A DNA stretch of 21,570 nucleotides from CAVQGZ01 sp964356295 (GTDB lineage Bacteria > Actinomycetota > Actinomycetes > Jiangellales > Jiangellaceae), in the NCBI GenBank assembly GCA_964356295.1, contig CAYHHE010000050.1:1-21570 (forward strand), given 5' to 3'. This document shows, piece by piece, positions 7,195 to 14,143 of this stretch; position 1 is the first letter of the stretch, and every line of letters begins with the position of its first letter. The notes beneath the pieces are model-generated. The model worked only from the letters and a program-made list of their open reading frames with translations. It was not told the origin of the DNA and searched no databases. A program made the translations under genes and the position numbers.

Positions 7195-7962
7195 GTGTCG
7201 CTCTACGCGGAGGAGCGCCAGCAGCAGATCCTCACTCAGGCGCGGGCTGACGGCCGAGTGGAGGTGTCGTCCCTGGCAGGGATCCTGGATGTCACGCAGG
7301 AGACGATCCGCCGCGACCTCGACCGGCTCGAGCGACAAGGCCTGCTGCGACGCGTCCACGGCGGGGCCATCCCCGCGACACGACTCGACTTCGAGCCCGG
7401 CGTCAGCCAGCGCGACGCCACGGCATCGGCGGAGAAGGCTCGGATCGCGCGCGCCACGCTGCCGCTCCTCCCAGAGCAGGGCACCGTGCTGCTCGACGCC
7501 GGGACGACCACCGCTCGAGTAGCGGCTGCCCTGCCCGAGACCAGCGAGTTGACGATCGTCACCAACGCGCTTCCCATCGCGAACCTGCTCGCTGCCCGGC
7601 CCTCGATCACCGTGCACCTCATCGGCGGCCGAGTTCGCGGCCGCACCCTGGCCTCGGTCGACACCTGGGCGCTGCAGACGCTGGCGGGCCTGAACGTGGA
7701 CGTGGCCATCCTGGGTGCCAACGGCTTCTCGGTCACCCGGGGCCTGACCACCCCGGACCTCTCCGAGGCCGGCGTCAAGACCGCGATGGTCGCCGCCGGA
7801 CGCAAGGTCGTCGTCGTGGCGGACTCCACGAAGTACCGCAACGACCAGTTCGCTCGGTTCGCCGAGCTCGGCGACATCGACGTCATCGTCACCGACGAGG
7901 GCCTGGACCCCTCGGCTCGACGGGACATCACATCGGAAGGCCCGGAGGTGGTCGTCGCATGA
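7195..7962 (+). CDS. fruR: DeoR-family transcriptional regulator of fructose genes
   Basis: A 255-residue DeoR-type regulator. The N-terminal winged helix-turn-helix (about 6-57) includes the family signature ending in ETIRRDLDRLERQGLLRRVHG. The C-terminal sensor domain shows DAGTTT, the phosphosugar-binding loop, then VTNALPIA, GGRVRG and a conserved ADSTKY segment. Regulators of this type usually repress sugar operons until a phosphosugar, often fructose 1-phosphate, binds. The GTG start has only a weak ribosome site (GGGCAGG, 7179-7185). The 3' end overlaps fruK as ATGA, so regulator and kinase are co-translated. The symbol rests on this context and was not tested by any comparison. Confidence 0.92.
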   Translation: MSLYAEERQQQILTQARADGRVEVSSLAGILDVTQETIRRDLDRLERQGLLRRVHGGAIPATRLDFEPGVSQRDATASAEKARIARATLPLLPEQGTVLLDAGTTTARVAAALPETSELTIVTNALPIANLLAARPSITVHLIGGRVRGRTLASVDTWALQTLAGLNVDVAILGANGFSVTRGLTTPDLSEAGVKTAMVAAGRKVVVVADSTKYRNDQFARFAELGDIDVIVTDEGLDPSARRDITSEGPEVVVA

Positions 7963-8906
7963 TCGTCACCCTTACCCCCAACCCCAGCCTCGACCGCACC
8001 ATCGAGATCGACTCGCTCCTGCGCGGCGAGGTCCATCGCGCCACGTCCAGCCGGGTCGACCCCGGCGGCAAAGGAGTCAACGTCTCCCGCGTGCTCGCCG
8101 CGCACGGCGTCAGCACCCTGGCCGTGCTCCCCGCGGGAGGAGCCGAGGGCGCTCAGCTGGGCGAGCTGCTCGCCCCGTCCGGCGTACCGGTGATCACCAT
8201 CCCGCTGTCCTCGCCGACCCGCAGCAACATCACCCTCGTCGAGCCCGACGGCACGACCACCAAGATCAACGAGCCTGGCCCACGGCTGACGACCGCGGAG
8301 ACTCACGCCATCGCCGACCGGCTCGCCGCGGTGGCCCGCGCCTCCACCTGGGTGGTGCTCTCCGGCAGCCTGCCCCGAGGGGTGTCCGACCTCTTCTATG
8401 CCGAGCTGGTCGCGCGGCTGCACAACCTGGGTGCGAAGGTCGCCCTCGACACCAGCGGTCCACCGCTCGCGACGGCAGTCGAGGCTCGACCCGAACTCAT
8501 CAAGCCCAACGCCGACGAGCTGGCCGAGCTGGTCGGACGGCCGCTGACGACCTGGGGCGACGTCGCCGAGCAGGCACAGCGCGTGCACGACCGGGGCGTG
8601 GGCACCGTGCTGGTCAGCCTTGGAGCCGACGGCGCACTGCTGGTCGACGACGACGGCGTCCGGCGGGCCTTCACCCCTGCGGTGGACGTACGCAGCACCG
8701 TCGGTGCCGGCGACTCGACACTGGCCGGCTTCCTCGCCGCTGGCGCCAAGGGCTCCGGCGCGCTGCGCACCGCAGTCGCCTTCGGGACCGCTGCGGTGAC
8801 CCTGCCCGGCAGCGCAATGCCGGGCCCCGCCGACATCCGCCTCGACCTTGTCACCGTCGAGGAGGACCCAGACCTGTCCCACCCACTGAAAGGAGACGCC
8901 GCATGA
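7959..8906 (+). CDS. fruK: 1-phosphofructokinase
   Basis: A 315-residue PfkB-family kinase that converts fructose 1-phosphate to fructose 1,6-bisphosphate, the step after PTS uptake of fructose. It starts with TLTPNPSLDRT (4-14), and PGGKGVNVSRVL (35-46) is the sugar-phosphate site. SGSLPRG (135-141) and KPNADEL (182-188) follow. The ATP/anion-hole motif TVGAGDS (247-253) supplies the catalytic base D252. All key residues are present, so the enzyme should be active. It overlaps fruR and the truncated EIIA gene by 4 bp each (ATGA). The oddity is its context: the next gene no longer encodes a working fructose PTS component. Confidence 0.95.
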   Translation: MIVTLTPNPSLDRTIEIDSLLRGEVHRATSSRVDPGGKGVNVSRVLAAHGVSTLAVLPAGGAEGAQLGELLAPSGVPVITIPLSSPTRSNITLVEPDGTTTKINEPGPRLTTAETHAIADRLAAVARASTWVVLSGSLPRGVSDLFYAELVARLHNLGAKVALDTSGPPLATAVEARPELIKPNADELAELVGRPLTTWGDVAEQAQRVHDRGVGTVLVSLGADGALLVDDDGVRRAFTPAVDVRSTVGAGDSTLAGFLAAGAKGSGALRTAVAFGTAAVTLPGSAMPGPADIRLDLVTVEEDPDLSHPLKGDAA

Positions 8907-9121
8907 CCGTCACAGACACGAGCGGGCTCATCACCACCGAGATGATCGACCTACATCTCGAGGCCCCCGACAAGGACAGCGCAACTCGGCACCTGGCCGA
9001 GATGCTGGTCGCCGCCGGACGCATCACCGACCTGGAGGGGTTCCTGGCCGACGTCCGCGCCCGCGAGCACGAGCTCGAAGAGGCCGAGGCAGCCGCCGGA
9101 ATCATCCCCGTGACGGCCTGA
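8903..9121 (+). pseudogene. Truncated fructose PTS EIIA domain, cut at the active-site histidine
   Basis: A 72-residue ORF that aligns by eye with the start of type-2 (fructose) EIIA domains: LITTEMIDLHLEAPDKDSA, then LAEMLVAAGRITDLEGFLADV and RARE. In intact proteins the region continues, without a gap at this spacing, to GGIxIPHAR, where the His is phosphorylated. Here the same column reads GIIPVTA and then stop, so Val replaces the His and everything beyond is missing. No EIIB or EIIC sequence follows. The gene still overlaps fruK by ATGA and keeps a clean frame, so a short protein could be made. It is most simply a decayed fruA, though a retained regulatory fragment is possible. The family call is from memory of motifs, without a database search. 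Confidence 0.72.
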
Positions 9122-9130
9122 CGGCAAGGC

Positions 9131-9148
9131 CGGCCGGCCTGCCGGCCG
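9131..9148. terminator. GC-only hairpin after the truncated EIIA gene
   Basis: Arms CGGCCGGC (9131-9138) and GCCGGCCG (9141-9148) are perfect, with CT between them. It lies 10 bases past the stop and is the first of two hairpins in this gap. Confidence 0.4.
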
Positions 9149-9189
9149 ACCGGGATCCTCCCCCTGGCCGACCAGCACCCCACCCCGAC

Positions 9190-9232
9190 ACGGCGGTGGC
9201 CCGGACGACCCCTTTCCCCGGGCCACCGCCGT
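9190..9232. terminator. Long perfect hairpin ending the fru operon
   Basis: The 15-bp perfect arms (9190-9204 and 9218-9232) begin ACGGCGGTGG and pair around a 13-nt loop (9205-9217). The stem is almost all GC and no T run follows. It separates the fru genes from the phosphatase. It also shows that the GTG at 9196, inside the stem, is not that gene's start. Confidence 0.7.
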
Positions 9233-9267
9233 ACCACGTTCACAGCCGACTCCAAGAAGGCCGCACG

Positions 9268-9828
9268 ATGACGCTTCTCTACCTGATCCGGCACGGCGAG
9301 ACCGAGTGGAGCAGGACCGGACGACACACGTCCGTCACCGAGCTCGACCTGACCGACCGTGGTGTCGAGCAGGCCACGGCCCTGAGGTCCCGCCTCGACC
9401 CGGCGGACTTCGACCTGGTCCTGGTCAGTCCACGGCTGCGCGCCCAGCGCACCGCCCAGCTCGCCGGATTCGACCGCTACGAGGTCGAGGACGATCTGGC
9501 CGAGTGGTACTACGGCGAGAACGAGGGCCTCACCAGCGTGCAGATCCGGGAGAGGCACCCGGGATGGCGGATCTGGTTCAACGGCTGCCAGGGCGGCGAG
9601 TCCGCCGACGACGTCCGGGCACGGCTCACCCGGGTCATGGCTCGGGTCCGTGCGTCCGGGGTCGATCGCGCGATCTGCTTCGGCCACGGGCACGCTTCGC
9701 GCGTCCTCGCGTTGTGCTGGCTGGACTTCCCGGTGATCTTCGGGCAGAGCTTCCCGCTGGACGTGGCCAGCATCTCCATCCTGGGCCAGGAGAAGGAGTC
9801 CCCTGCCGTACTCCGCTGGAACAGCTGA
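9268..9828 (+). CDS. Histidine phosphatase family protein (phosphoglycerate mutase-like)
   Basis: A 186-residue protein of the histidine phosphatase superfamily. The phospho-accepting His is H9 in LIRHGETEW. The SPRLRAQRTA segment (54-63) supplies the phosphate-binding Arg, E79 in AEWYYGENEG is the likely acid, and H140 in CFGHGHASR is the second catalytic His. The family includes phosphoglycerate mutases and many small-molecule phosphatases. The broad pattern and small size suggest a phosphatase rather than a glycolytic mutase. The ATG at 9268 is chosen because AAGAAGG (9254-9260) precedes it and the protein begins directly at the first strand. An upstream GTG at 9196 lies within a hairpin. 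The location beside fruK makes a sugar phosphate a possible substrate, but this is inference. Confidence 0.9.
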   Translation: MTLLYLIRHGETEWSRTGRHTSVTELDLTDRGVEQATALRSRLDPADFDLVLVSPRLRAQRTAQLAGFDRYEVEDDLAEWYYGENEGLTSVQIRERHPGWRIWFNGCQGGESADDVRARLTRVMARVRASGVDRAICFGHGHASRVLALCWLDFPVIFGQSFPLDVASISILGQEKESPAVLRWNS

Positions 9829-9843
9829 GGGCACAGTGTCGTC

Positions 9844-10358
9844 ATGCCCCGCCAGGCTGACGAGCGCACCGCGGATCCCATCGGTCGCCCAGACGGACTG
9901 CAGCGCCTCGTCGACCGTCAGGCAGCCAAGCGACGCATCCACGCCGTCCTGGCCGCAGTCGAATCGGTCGACGGCACGTACCATTCGGCTGCGGCCGCTG
10001 GGTGCGCCGACGCCGACGAGTCCGTCCCAGTGACGCTGTCAGGACAGCCTCCGATTCCTGCGAGGTTTCTTCTCCTGCGAGTTGCTGACCAGGGATGAGG
10101 TATCCTTCCTGGTCAGTCGATGGAACCGCCTCTTCTTCCCATTGCGTTACGGCGGCGGCCTGATGCTCTTCGGACGCACCCGGTGGCTCGTCCCGATCCG
10201 CAACCCGGGATCCTTGAGTCGGCCACTCCGGGTCGACCAGGTCGTTCGTCTTCTACAGCCGGTCACGCGGCATGTTCCTCGCCGGCACCGTCAACCGGGC
10301 CGACGACCCGAGCCGCCCGTTCCGATTCATGGTGCAGCTGGTGACCCTCGCCCGCTGA
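9844..10358 (+). pseudogene. Serine hydrolase (beta-lactamase-fold) pseudogene with internal deletion and frameshift
   Basis: Two separated pieces of one protein family are visible. The first (about 9844-10015) reads like the N-terminus of an actinobacterial serine hydrolase: LQRLVDRQAAKRRIHAVLAA then VESVDGTYHSAAAAG. The usual next segment with the SxxK catalytic serine is absent. From about 10085 the C-terminal part appears: RWNRLFFPLRYGGGLMLFG in one frame, then GHSGSTRSFVFYSR and FLAGTVNRADDPSRPFRF in another, ending at a TGA at 10356-10358. The frame change falls near 10213-10225, where the second frame also has an in-frame TGA just upstream. The catalytic Ser/Lys and the Tyr motif are gone, so the remnant cannot be an active enzyme. 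The family call is from motif memory. Confidence 0.7.
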
Positions 10359-10400
10359 GCCTCCAATCCCCCGAGCCCAGGCCCGGTCCCCGCACCCGCT

Positions 10401-10619
10401 TCAGAACCGGTGCCCGCAGCGCAGGCACTCGCGGTCAGGTGCAAGTCCGTCGATGCAGCAGTCACCCAGGCAGGCGAGGCGGTTCCTCAGTGCCAGGGTG
10501 GTGCTCTCGTCCGTGACCTCGACCACCAGCAGGACGCCCGGACCCCCGCACCGCGGGCAGGACCTCACCTGGCTCTCCCACCAGCGCAGGTGCTCCTCGT
10601 TCGTCGAAGCCAGTGTCAC
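10401..10619 (-). CDS. Small zinc-ribbon protein
   Basis: A 72-residue protein with two CxxC knuckles, CPRCGG (about 21-26) and CLRCGH (about 66-71). They could hold one Zn2+ in a rubredoxin-like ribbon. The segment between them contains a further cysteine cluster (CLGDCC). The N-terminal EEHLRWWESQVRS is helical with tryptophans. I do not recognise a named family and no function can be assigned. The GTG start is backed by a well-formed promoter: TTGACG, 17 nt, CACCGT, 6 nt, then GTG, which suggests a leaderless message. It converges on the serine hydrolase pseudogene with a 42-base gap. Confidence 0.65.
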   Translation of the reverse strand: MTLASTNEEHLRWWESQVRSCPRCGGPGVLLVVEVTDESTTLALRNRLACLGDCCIDGLAPDRECLRCGHRF

Positions 10620-10654
10620 CTGCCCACGGTGCGCCTCGCAGCGGTGTCCGTCAA
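10620..10654 (-). promoter_or_regulatory. Promoter and leaderless start of the zinc-ribbon gene
   Basis: On the minus strand TTGACG (10654-10649), a 17-nt spacer, CACCGT (10631-10626), GGGCAG (6 nt) and GTG at 10619. The -10 has C instead of T at its first base but keeps the A and the last T. Confidence 0.45.
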
Positions 10655-10797
10655 GGGCGAAGCCGAGATGGCGGCGCTATCAGGACGATCGCCCACGCCC
10701 AACGACGAGGGTCGGCATGGCGGCCGAGCATGGCCCTCATCCATAGCTGCGCCCGGCGACCGGCCCTGGCGCCACGTGCGATCAGGGGTCGCGGCCC

Positions 10798-12006
10798 TCA
10801 CTCGTTCCAGGAGAGGCCCTCCCACGGGTCGTAGTCCGCCAGCAGCGGCTCCTGCACGGGCCGCTGCGCCTCGGGAACGTGCTCGAGGTTGATCCTGATC
10901 CGGTACCACAGTGAGCTCCGGCCACGCATACGGTCCACCAGCACGTCGGAGTCCTGCAGGTGACCGGCGGCGGCAGCATGCGCCCGCCGCCACTGCTCGA
11001 ACGCGGCAAGCGCCTCCGGCTCGGTCCTGGTGCGCGCCACCTCGATCAGCGGCTTGGTCGGCTGGCGTCGTCCGGTGCCCTTCGGTGGCTTCTCTGCCGG
11101 TCCGAGCTCCGTCGCGAGGGCGAGCAGAGCGTCGAGCGAGCCGGGAGCGGCGTCCATGTCGCGCCAGGGGTCACCGTGGTCGGCGACCCGCTGGGGGACG
11201 GTGGCCATGGTCATGGTCTCGGGCCGGACCTCGCGCACGTCCGCCCACGACAGCGGGGTCGAGACCCGCGCGTCGTGGGTCGGTCGGACCGAGTAGGCAG
11301 AGGCCATCGTCCGGTCCTTGGCGTTCTGGTTGAAGTCGACGAACACGCCCTGCCGCTCCTCCTTCCACCACCTGCTGGTGGCCAGGTCCGGGACCCGTCG
11401 CTCCACCTCGCGGGCGACCGTCTCGGCAGCGAGTCGCACCTGTCGGTACGGGCTCACCGGGGTGATGCGGGCGTAGACGTGGAAGCCCCGGGACCCCGAC
11501 GTCTTCGGCCACGCAACGAGCCCGTGCTCCTCGAGGACCTCTCGTACGACCAGTGCCACGTCGACGATCTGCGACCACTCGACGCCCGGGACCGGGTCGA
11601 GGTCGACGCGCAGCTCGTCCGGCTGCTCGAGGTCCTCGGCACGAACCGGATGCGGATTGAGGTCCACGCATCCGAGGTTGACCACCCACACCAGTGCGGC
11701 GGTGTCGCGGACGACGACCTCCGCCGCGGACCGTCCGGAGGAGTAGCGCAGCTCCGCGACCTCGATCCAGTCCGGCCGCGTGTCAGGCGCTCGCTTCTGG
11801 AAGAACGCCTCCTCGCCGATGCCCTTGACGTAGCGCTTGAGGATCATCGGACGTCCCTCCACGCCGCGCAGTGCGCTGTCACCCACGGACAGGTAGTAGC
11901 GCACGAGGTCGCCCTTGGTGTAGCCGGCAGCGGGGAAGACGACTCTGTCCGGGTGAGTGATCGTCACCTCGCGGCCGGCCACCTCGACCGTCCAGCCGCG
12001 CGCCAT
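10798..12006 (-). CDS. Stand-alone LigD-type polymerase domain (NHEJ primase-polymerase)
   Basis: A 402-residue protein of the LigD polymerase (PolDom, archaeo-eukaryotic primase) family, without ligase or nuclease domains. The catalytic acids are D135 and D137 in RVDLDP and D224 in GVFVDFNQN. TSGSRGFHVYARI (169-181) is the nucleotide-binding segment, with H176. KDRTMASAYSVR (230-241) and TPLSWADV follow. These enzymes fill gaps at broken DNA ends and prefer ribonucleotides. Residues after about 310 form an actinobacterial C-terminal extension of unknown role ending in DPWEGLSWNE. Mycobacteria carry similar separate PolDoms beside full LigD. No Ku or ligase gene is in the window. The ATG follows TACGGT by exactly 6 nt, so the start is probably leaderless. 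Confidence 0.92.
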   Translation of the reverse strand: MARGWTVEVAGREVTITHPDRVVFPAAGYTKGDLVRYYLSVGDSALRGVEGRPMILKRYVKGIGEEAFFQKRAPDTRPDWIEVAELRYSSGRSAAEVVVRDTAALVWVVNLGCVDLNPHPVRAEDLEQPDELRVDLDPVPGVEWSQIVDVALVVREVLEEHGLVAWPKTSGSRGFHVYARITPVSPYRQVRLAAETVAREVERRVPDLATSRWWKEERQGVFVDFNQNAKDRTMASAYSVRPTHDARVSTPLSWADVREVRPETMTMATVPQRVADHGDPWRDMDAAPGSLDALLALATELGPAEKPPKGTGRRQPTKPLIEVARTRTEPEALAAFEQWRRAHAAAAGHLQDSDVLVDRMRGRSSLWYRIRINLEHVPEAQRPVQEPLLADYDPWEGLSWNE

Positions 12007-12018
12007 GACGCCACCGTA
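12007..12018 (-). promoter_or_regulatory. -10 element and leaderless start of the PolDom gene
   Basis: On the minus strand TACGGT (12018-12013), GGCGTC (6 nt) and ATG at 12006. It lies in the 23-base gap after the HNH gene stop, so the PolDom can be transcribed on its own. Confidence 0.55.
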
Positions 12019-12029
12019 GAGGCGGGGCC

Positions 12030-13352
12030 TCAGGGCGGTGCGCGATCACCTGAGTGCTGCGCGGAGCTCACCGCGCCGCACCGGTCGGTGACGAGGAACC
12101 GACCGCGGTTGCCAGGATCTGGGCATATCGTCCAATATCCGGCGTGCAAGGCGCGATGGTGCTGCCGACATAGCAGGACGAGGTTTGACAGATCGGTCGG
12201 CCCACCGTCGGCCCAGTGCCTGACGTGGTGGGCGTCGGTGAACGCGTAGCTGCGGCGGCAGCCGGGGATGATGCACCCGCCATCGCGCACCCGCAAGGCG
12301 GTGACCTGCGCGGCGGATGCGGTGCGCGCGGAGCGACCCAGCCGCAGGGGTACCCAGTTCCCGGCGACCCCGCTCTGGTGGTGCTGCGGGGCGAGGAGCC
12401 GTGCGAGCACCGGGGTCAGCCGGGCGTCGCAGGCCAGCCGGCGCAGCGCCGCAGCCCCGACCGACGCGCCCGTCCAGGGCAGTACCGCCGATCCCTCCCC
12501 GGTCGCCAGCGCGGAAGCGTCCACGACGAGTGAGAGGTGGGGGCGCTGCGCGGTGCCGTCCACACCAGGCAGCTCGCCGGCGTCCAGCGCCCGCTTGGCC
12601 AGGTCGACCAGCGCGTCGGCGCGTCGCTGACCCGGGGTGCGCGTGTCGGAAGGCCCAGGGGTCATCAGGGACATCAGCGCCGTCTGGAGCACCTCGGCGG
12701 ACTCCGGGTCGAGCACCCCGTCGAGGTAGCCGCGTCCGTCGGAGATCGAGAACGACACGTGTCGCCGCTGGTACTCCTTGAACGCGGCGCGCTCGGCGCC
12801 GGCGGGGTCGACCATTTCGTGCAGGTGGCGGACGGCGGCCCACACCGCCGGCGGGTCGGACCGCCGGGCAAGGTCGAGCAGGATGGGCTCGGTGTCACGG
12901 GCATGCTCGGCGCCGACGCGCCCGACTGCGGAGACGACAGCCGACGCGTGGCGTCCGGTGATCTCCCCCCGCGCCAGCGCGTCGAAGGTGTCGGGCAGGT
13001 GCTGGTGAAGCGTGGTCGCCACCCGCACCATCCCGGCAGCCGCCGCCGGCGACAGTGTCGTGGTGCGGGCCAACCAGACCCGTGTGGTGCGGTCCCCGGC
13101 GAGCTCGGCACCACCGGCGGCGTCGAATGCCGCGACGGCGGACAGGGTGGCCGCCTCCACCCGCGCCTGTGCCTCCAGCAACCCGTGGATCAGCGATGCC
13201 TGTTCCGACGCCGGCAGCAGCGACGGGTCGCGCGCCAGCATCCGGTCGAGCACCCCGTGCAACTCACCCAGCAGCCCGCCGGGGGGCCCGCCGGGGGCCC
13301 CGCCGGGGGGCTCGTCGGGGGGCCCGTCGGGGGGGCCGCTTATCGAACACAT
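12030..13352 (-). CDS. DUF222 / 13E12-repeat family HNH endonuclease-like protein
   Basis: A 440-residue member of the 13E12 repeat family, often present in many copies in actinomycetes. A long helical DUF222 region (about 30-330) precedes a C-terminal HNH domain: CIIPGC (360-365), then DAHHVRHWADGG with the catalytic-type His pair, SNLVLLC and QHHRALH. The metal-binding Cys and His residues are intact, so a nuclease is plausible, but no function has been firmly shown for this family. Residues about 7-27 are a low-complexity Gly/Pro/Asp stretch made by five 12-bp repeats (13281-13340). The ATG has no Shine-Dalgarno; CATGAT (13364-13359) lies exactly 6 nt upstream, compatible with a leaderless start. 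Confidence 0.9.
   Translation of the reverse strand: MCSISGPPDGPPDEPPGGAPGGPPGGLLGELHGVLDRMLARDPSLLPASEQASLIHGLLEAQARVEAATLSAVAAFDAAGGAELAGDRTTRVWLARTTTLSPAAAAGMVRVATTLHQHLPDTFDALARGEITGRHASAVVSAVGRVGAEHARDTEPILLDLARRSDPPAVWAAVRHLHEMVDPAGAERAAFKEYQRRHVSFSISDGRGYLDGVLDPESAEVLQTALMSLMTPGPSDTRTPGQRRADALVDLAKRALDAGELPGVDGTAQRPHLSLVVDASALATGEGSAVLPWTGASVGAAALRRLACDARLTPVLARLLAPQHHQSGVAGNWVPLRLGRSARTASAAQVTALRVRDGGCIIPGCRRSYAFTDAHHVRHWADGGPTDLSNLVLLCRQHHRALHAGYWTICPDPGNRGRFLVTDRCGAVSSAQHSGDRAPP
13281..13340. repeat. Five 12-bp G-rich tandem repeats in the start of the HNH gene
   Basis: Units at 13281, 13293, 13305, 13317 and 13329 are variants of GGGGGGCCCGCC. On the plus strand they give five G runs (6, 5, 6, 6 and 7) separated by 6-7 nt. 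Read on the minus strand they encode the GPPD/EPPG/GAPG-type tetrapeptides near the N-terminus. Confidence 0.85.
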
Positions 13353-13403
13353 GTATGAATCATGGCAGGTCGGTCCGACACGCCACGGACTCCATCCACA
13401 GGC

Positions 13404-14096
13404 CTACCAGGCGATAGGTCGGCCGTCGCGGAAGAACCCACCCGTGGGTCCGTGGTCGGGCAGCGTGGCAGCCCAGACGATCCCCGCCGCACCCTCCTGG
13501 ACGGGACGTCCGCCGCGACCCCCCATGTCGGTCTCGACCCACCCCGGGCAGACGCTGTTGACCAGGATCGCGTCCTCGCGAAGCTCGGCCGCCCACATGC
13601 GGGTGAGCGCGTTCAGCCCCACCTTCGACAGCCGGTACGCCGGCCGGCCACCATCCATGTCGAGAAGCGATCCGGCTCCGCTGGAGACGTTGACGATCCG
13701 GCCATGACCACTGCGGCGCAGCAGGTCGAGCAGAGCCAGCGTGACGTGCCACGCCCCGAAGAGGTTGGTGCCGAGCGCCTCGCTCACCGTCCTCATGTCC
13801 GGCGCGGTCGCCCGGTTGCCCGTGTCGTAGTGGATGGCGGCGTTGTTGACCAGCATGTCGAGCTGCTCGTGGTCATGCGTGATGGTCACAGCCGCGGCCT
13901 CGCGGTGCTCCCCCACAGTGACGTCCAGCTCGATCGGACGCACGTCGAGGCCGACGTCCCGCATGGGCTCGGCGGCCGCCCTTCCCGAGGCAAGGTGACG
14001 AGCCCCCAGGTAGACCGTGTGGCCCGCGGCCGCCAGCTGTCGGGTCACCTCCAGGCCGATGCCGCGGTTGGCCCCAGTGACGACGGCGACACCCAT
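13404..14096 (-). CDS. Short-chain dehydrogenase/reductase
   Basis: A 230-residue classical SDR with TGANRGIG (7-14), LVNNAA, NVSSGAG with the catalytic Ser, PAYRLSK with the catalytic Tyr and Lys, and the typical VCPGWVETDM after the active site. The pattern matches the carbonyl reductase-like group that uses NADP(H). The substrate is unknown. The frame is open to 14201, but the ATG at 14096 is right: GGGAGGA precedes it by about 5 nt and the protein then begins directly at the cofactor-binding strand. A -10-like CATACT (14150-14145) lies upstream. It overlaps, in opposite orientation, a TAGTAT that could serve the plus strand. Confidence 0.92.
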   Translation of the reverse strand: MGVAVVTGANRGIGLEVTRQLAAAGHTVYLGARHLASGRAAAEPMRDVGLDVRPIELDVTVGEHREAAAVTITHDHEQLDMLVNNAAIHYDTGNRATAPDMRTVSEALGTNLFGAWHVTLALLDLLRRSGHGRIVNVSSGAGSLLDMDGGRPAYRLSKVGLNALTRMWAAELREDAILVNSVCPGWVETDMGGRGGRPVQEGAAGIVWAATLPDHGPTGGFFRDGRPIAW

Positions 14097-14143
14097 CGCA
14101 TCCTCCCGTCCAGCGGCCCCCGCGCGGCCCGCGTGCTGCGCCG

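Noticed and set aside
7236..8882. A 548-codon minus-strand open frame
   Set aside because: It lies antisense to fruR and fruK, both of which have complete family motifs. The translation shows no domain and the usual Gly/Arg/Asp-rich antisense composition.
9196..9267. N-terminal extension of the histidine phosphatase from a GTG at 9196
   Set aside because: The GTG lies in the stem of a 15-bp hairpin. The extension (TTPFPGPPPY) is not domain-like, and AAGAAGG precedes the ATG at 9268.
10960..12249. A 429-codon plus-strand open frame opposite the PolDom gene
   Set aside because: It is antisense to the PolDom, whose catalytic motifs are complete. The plus-strand translation is low complexity and lacks a ribosome site.
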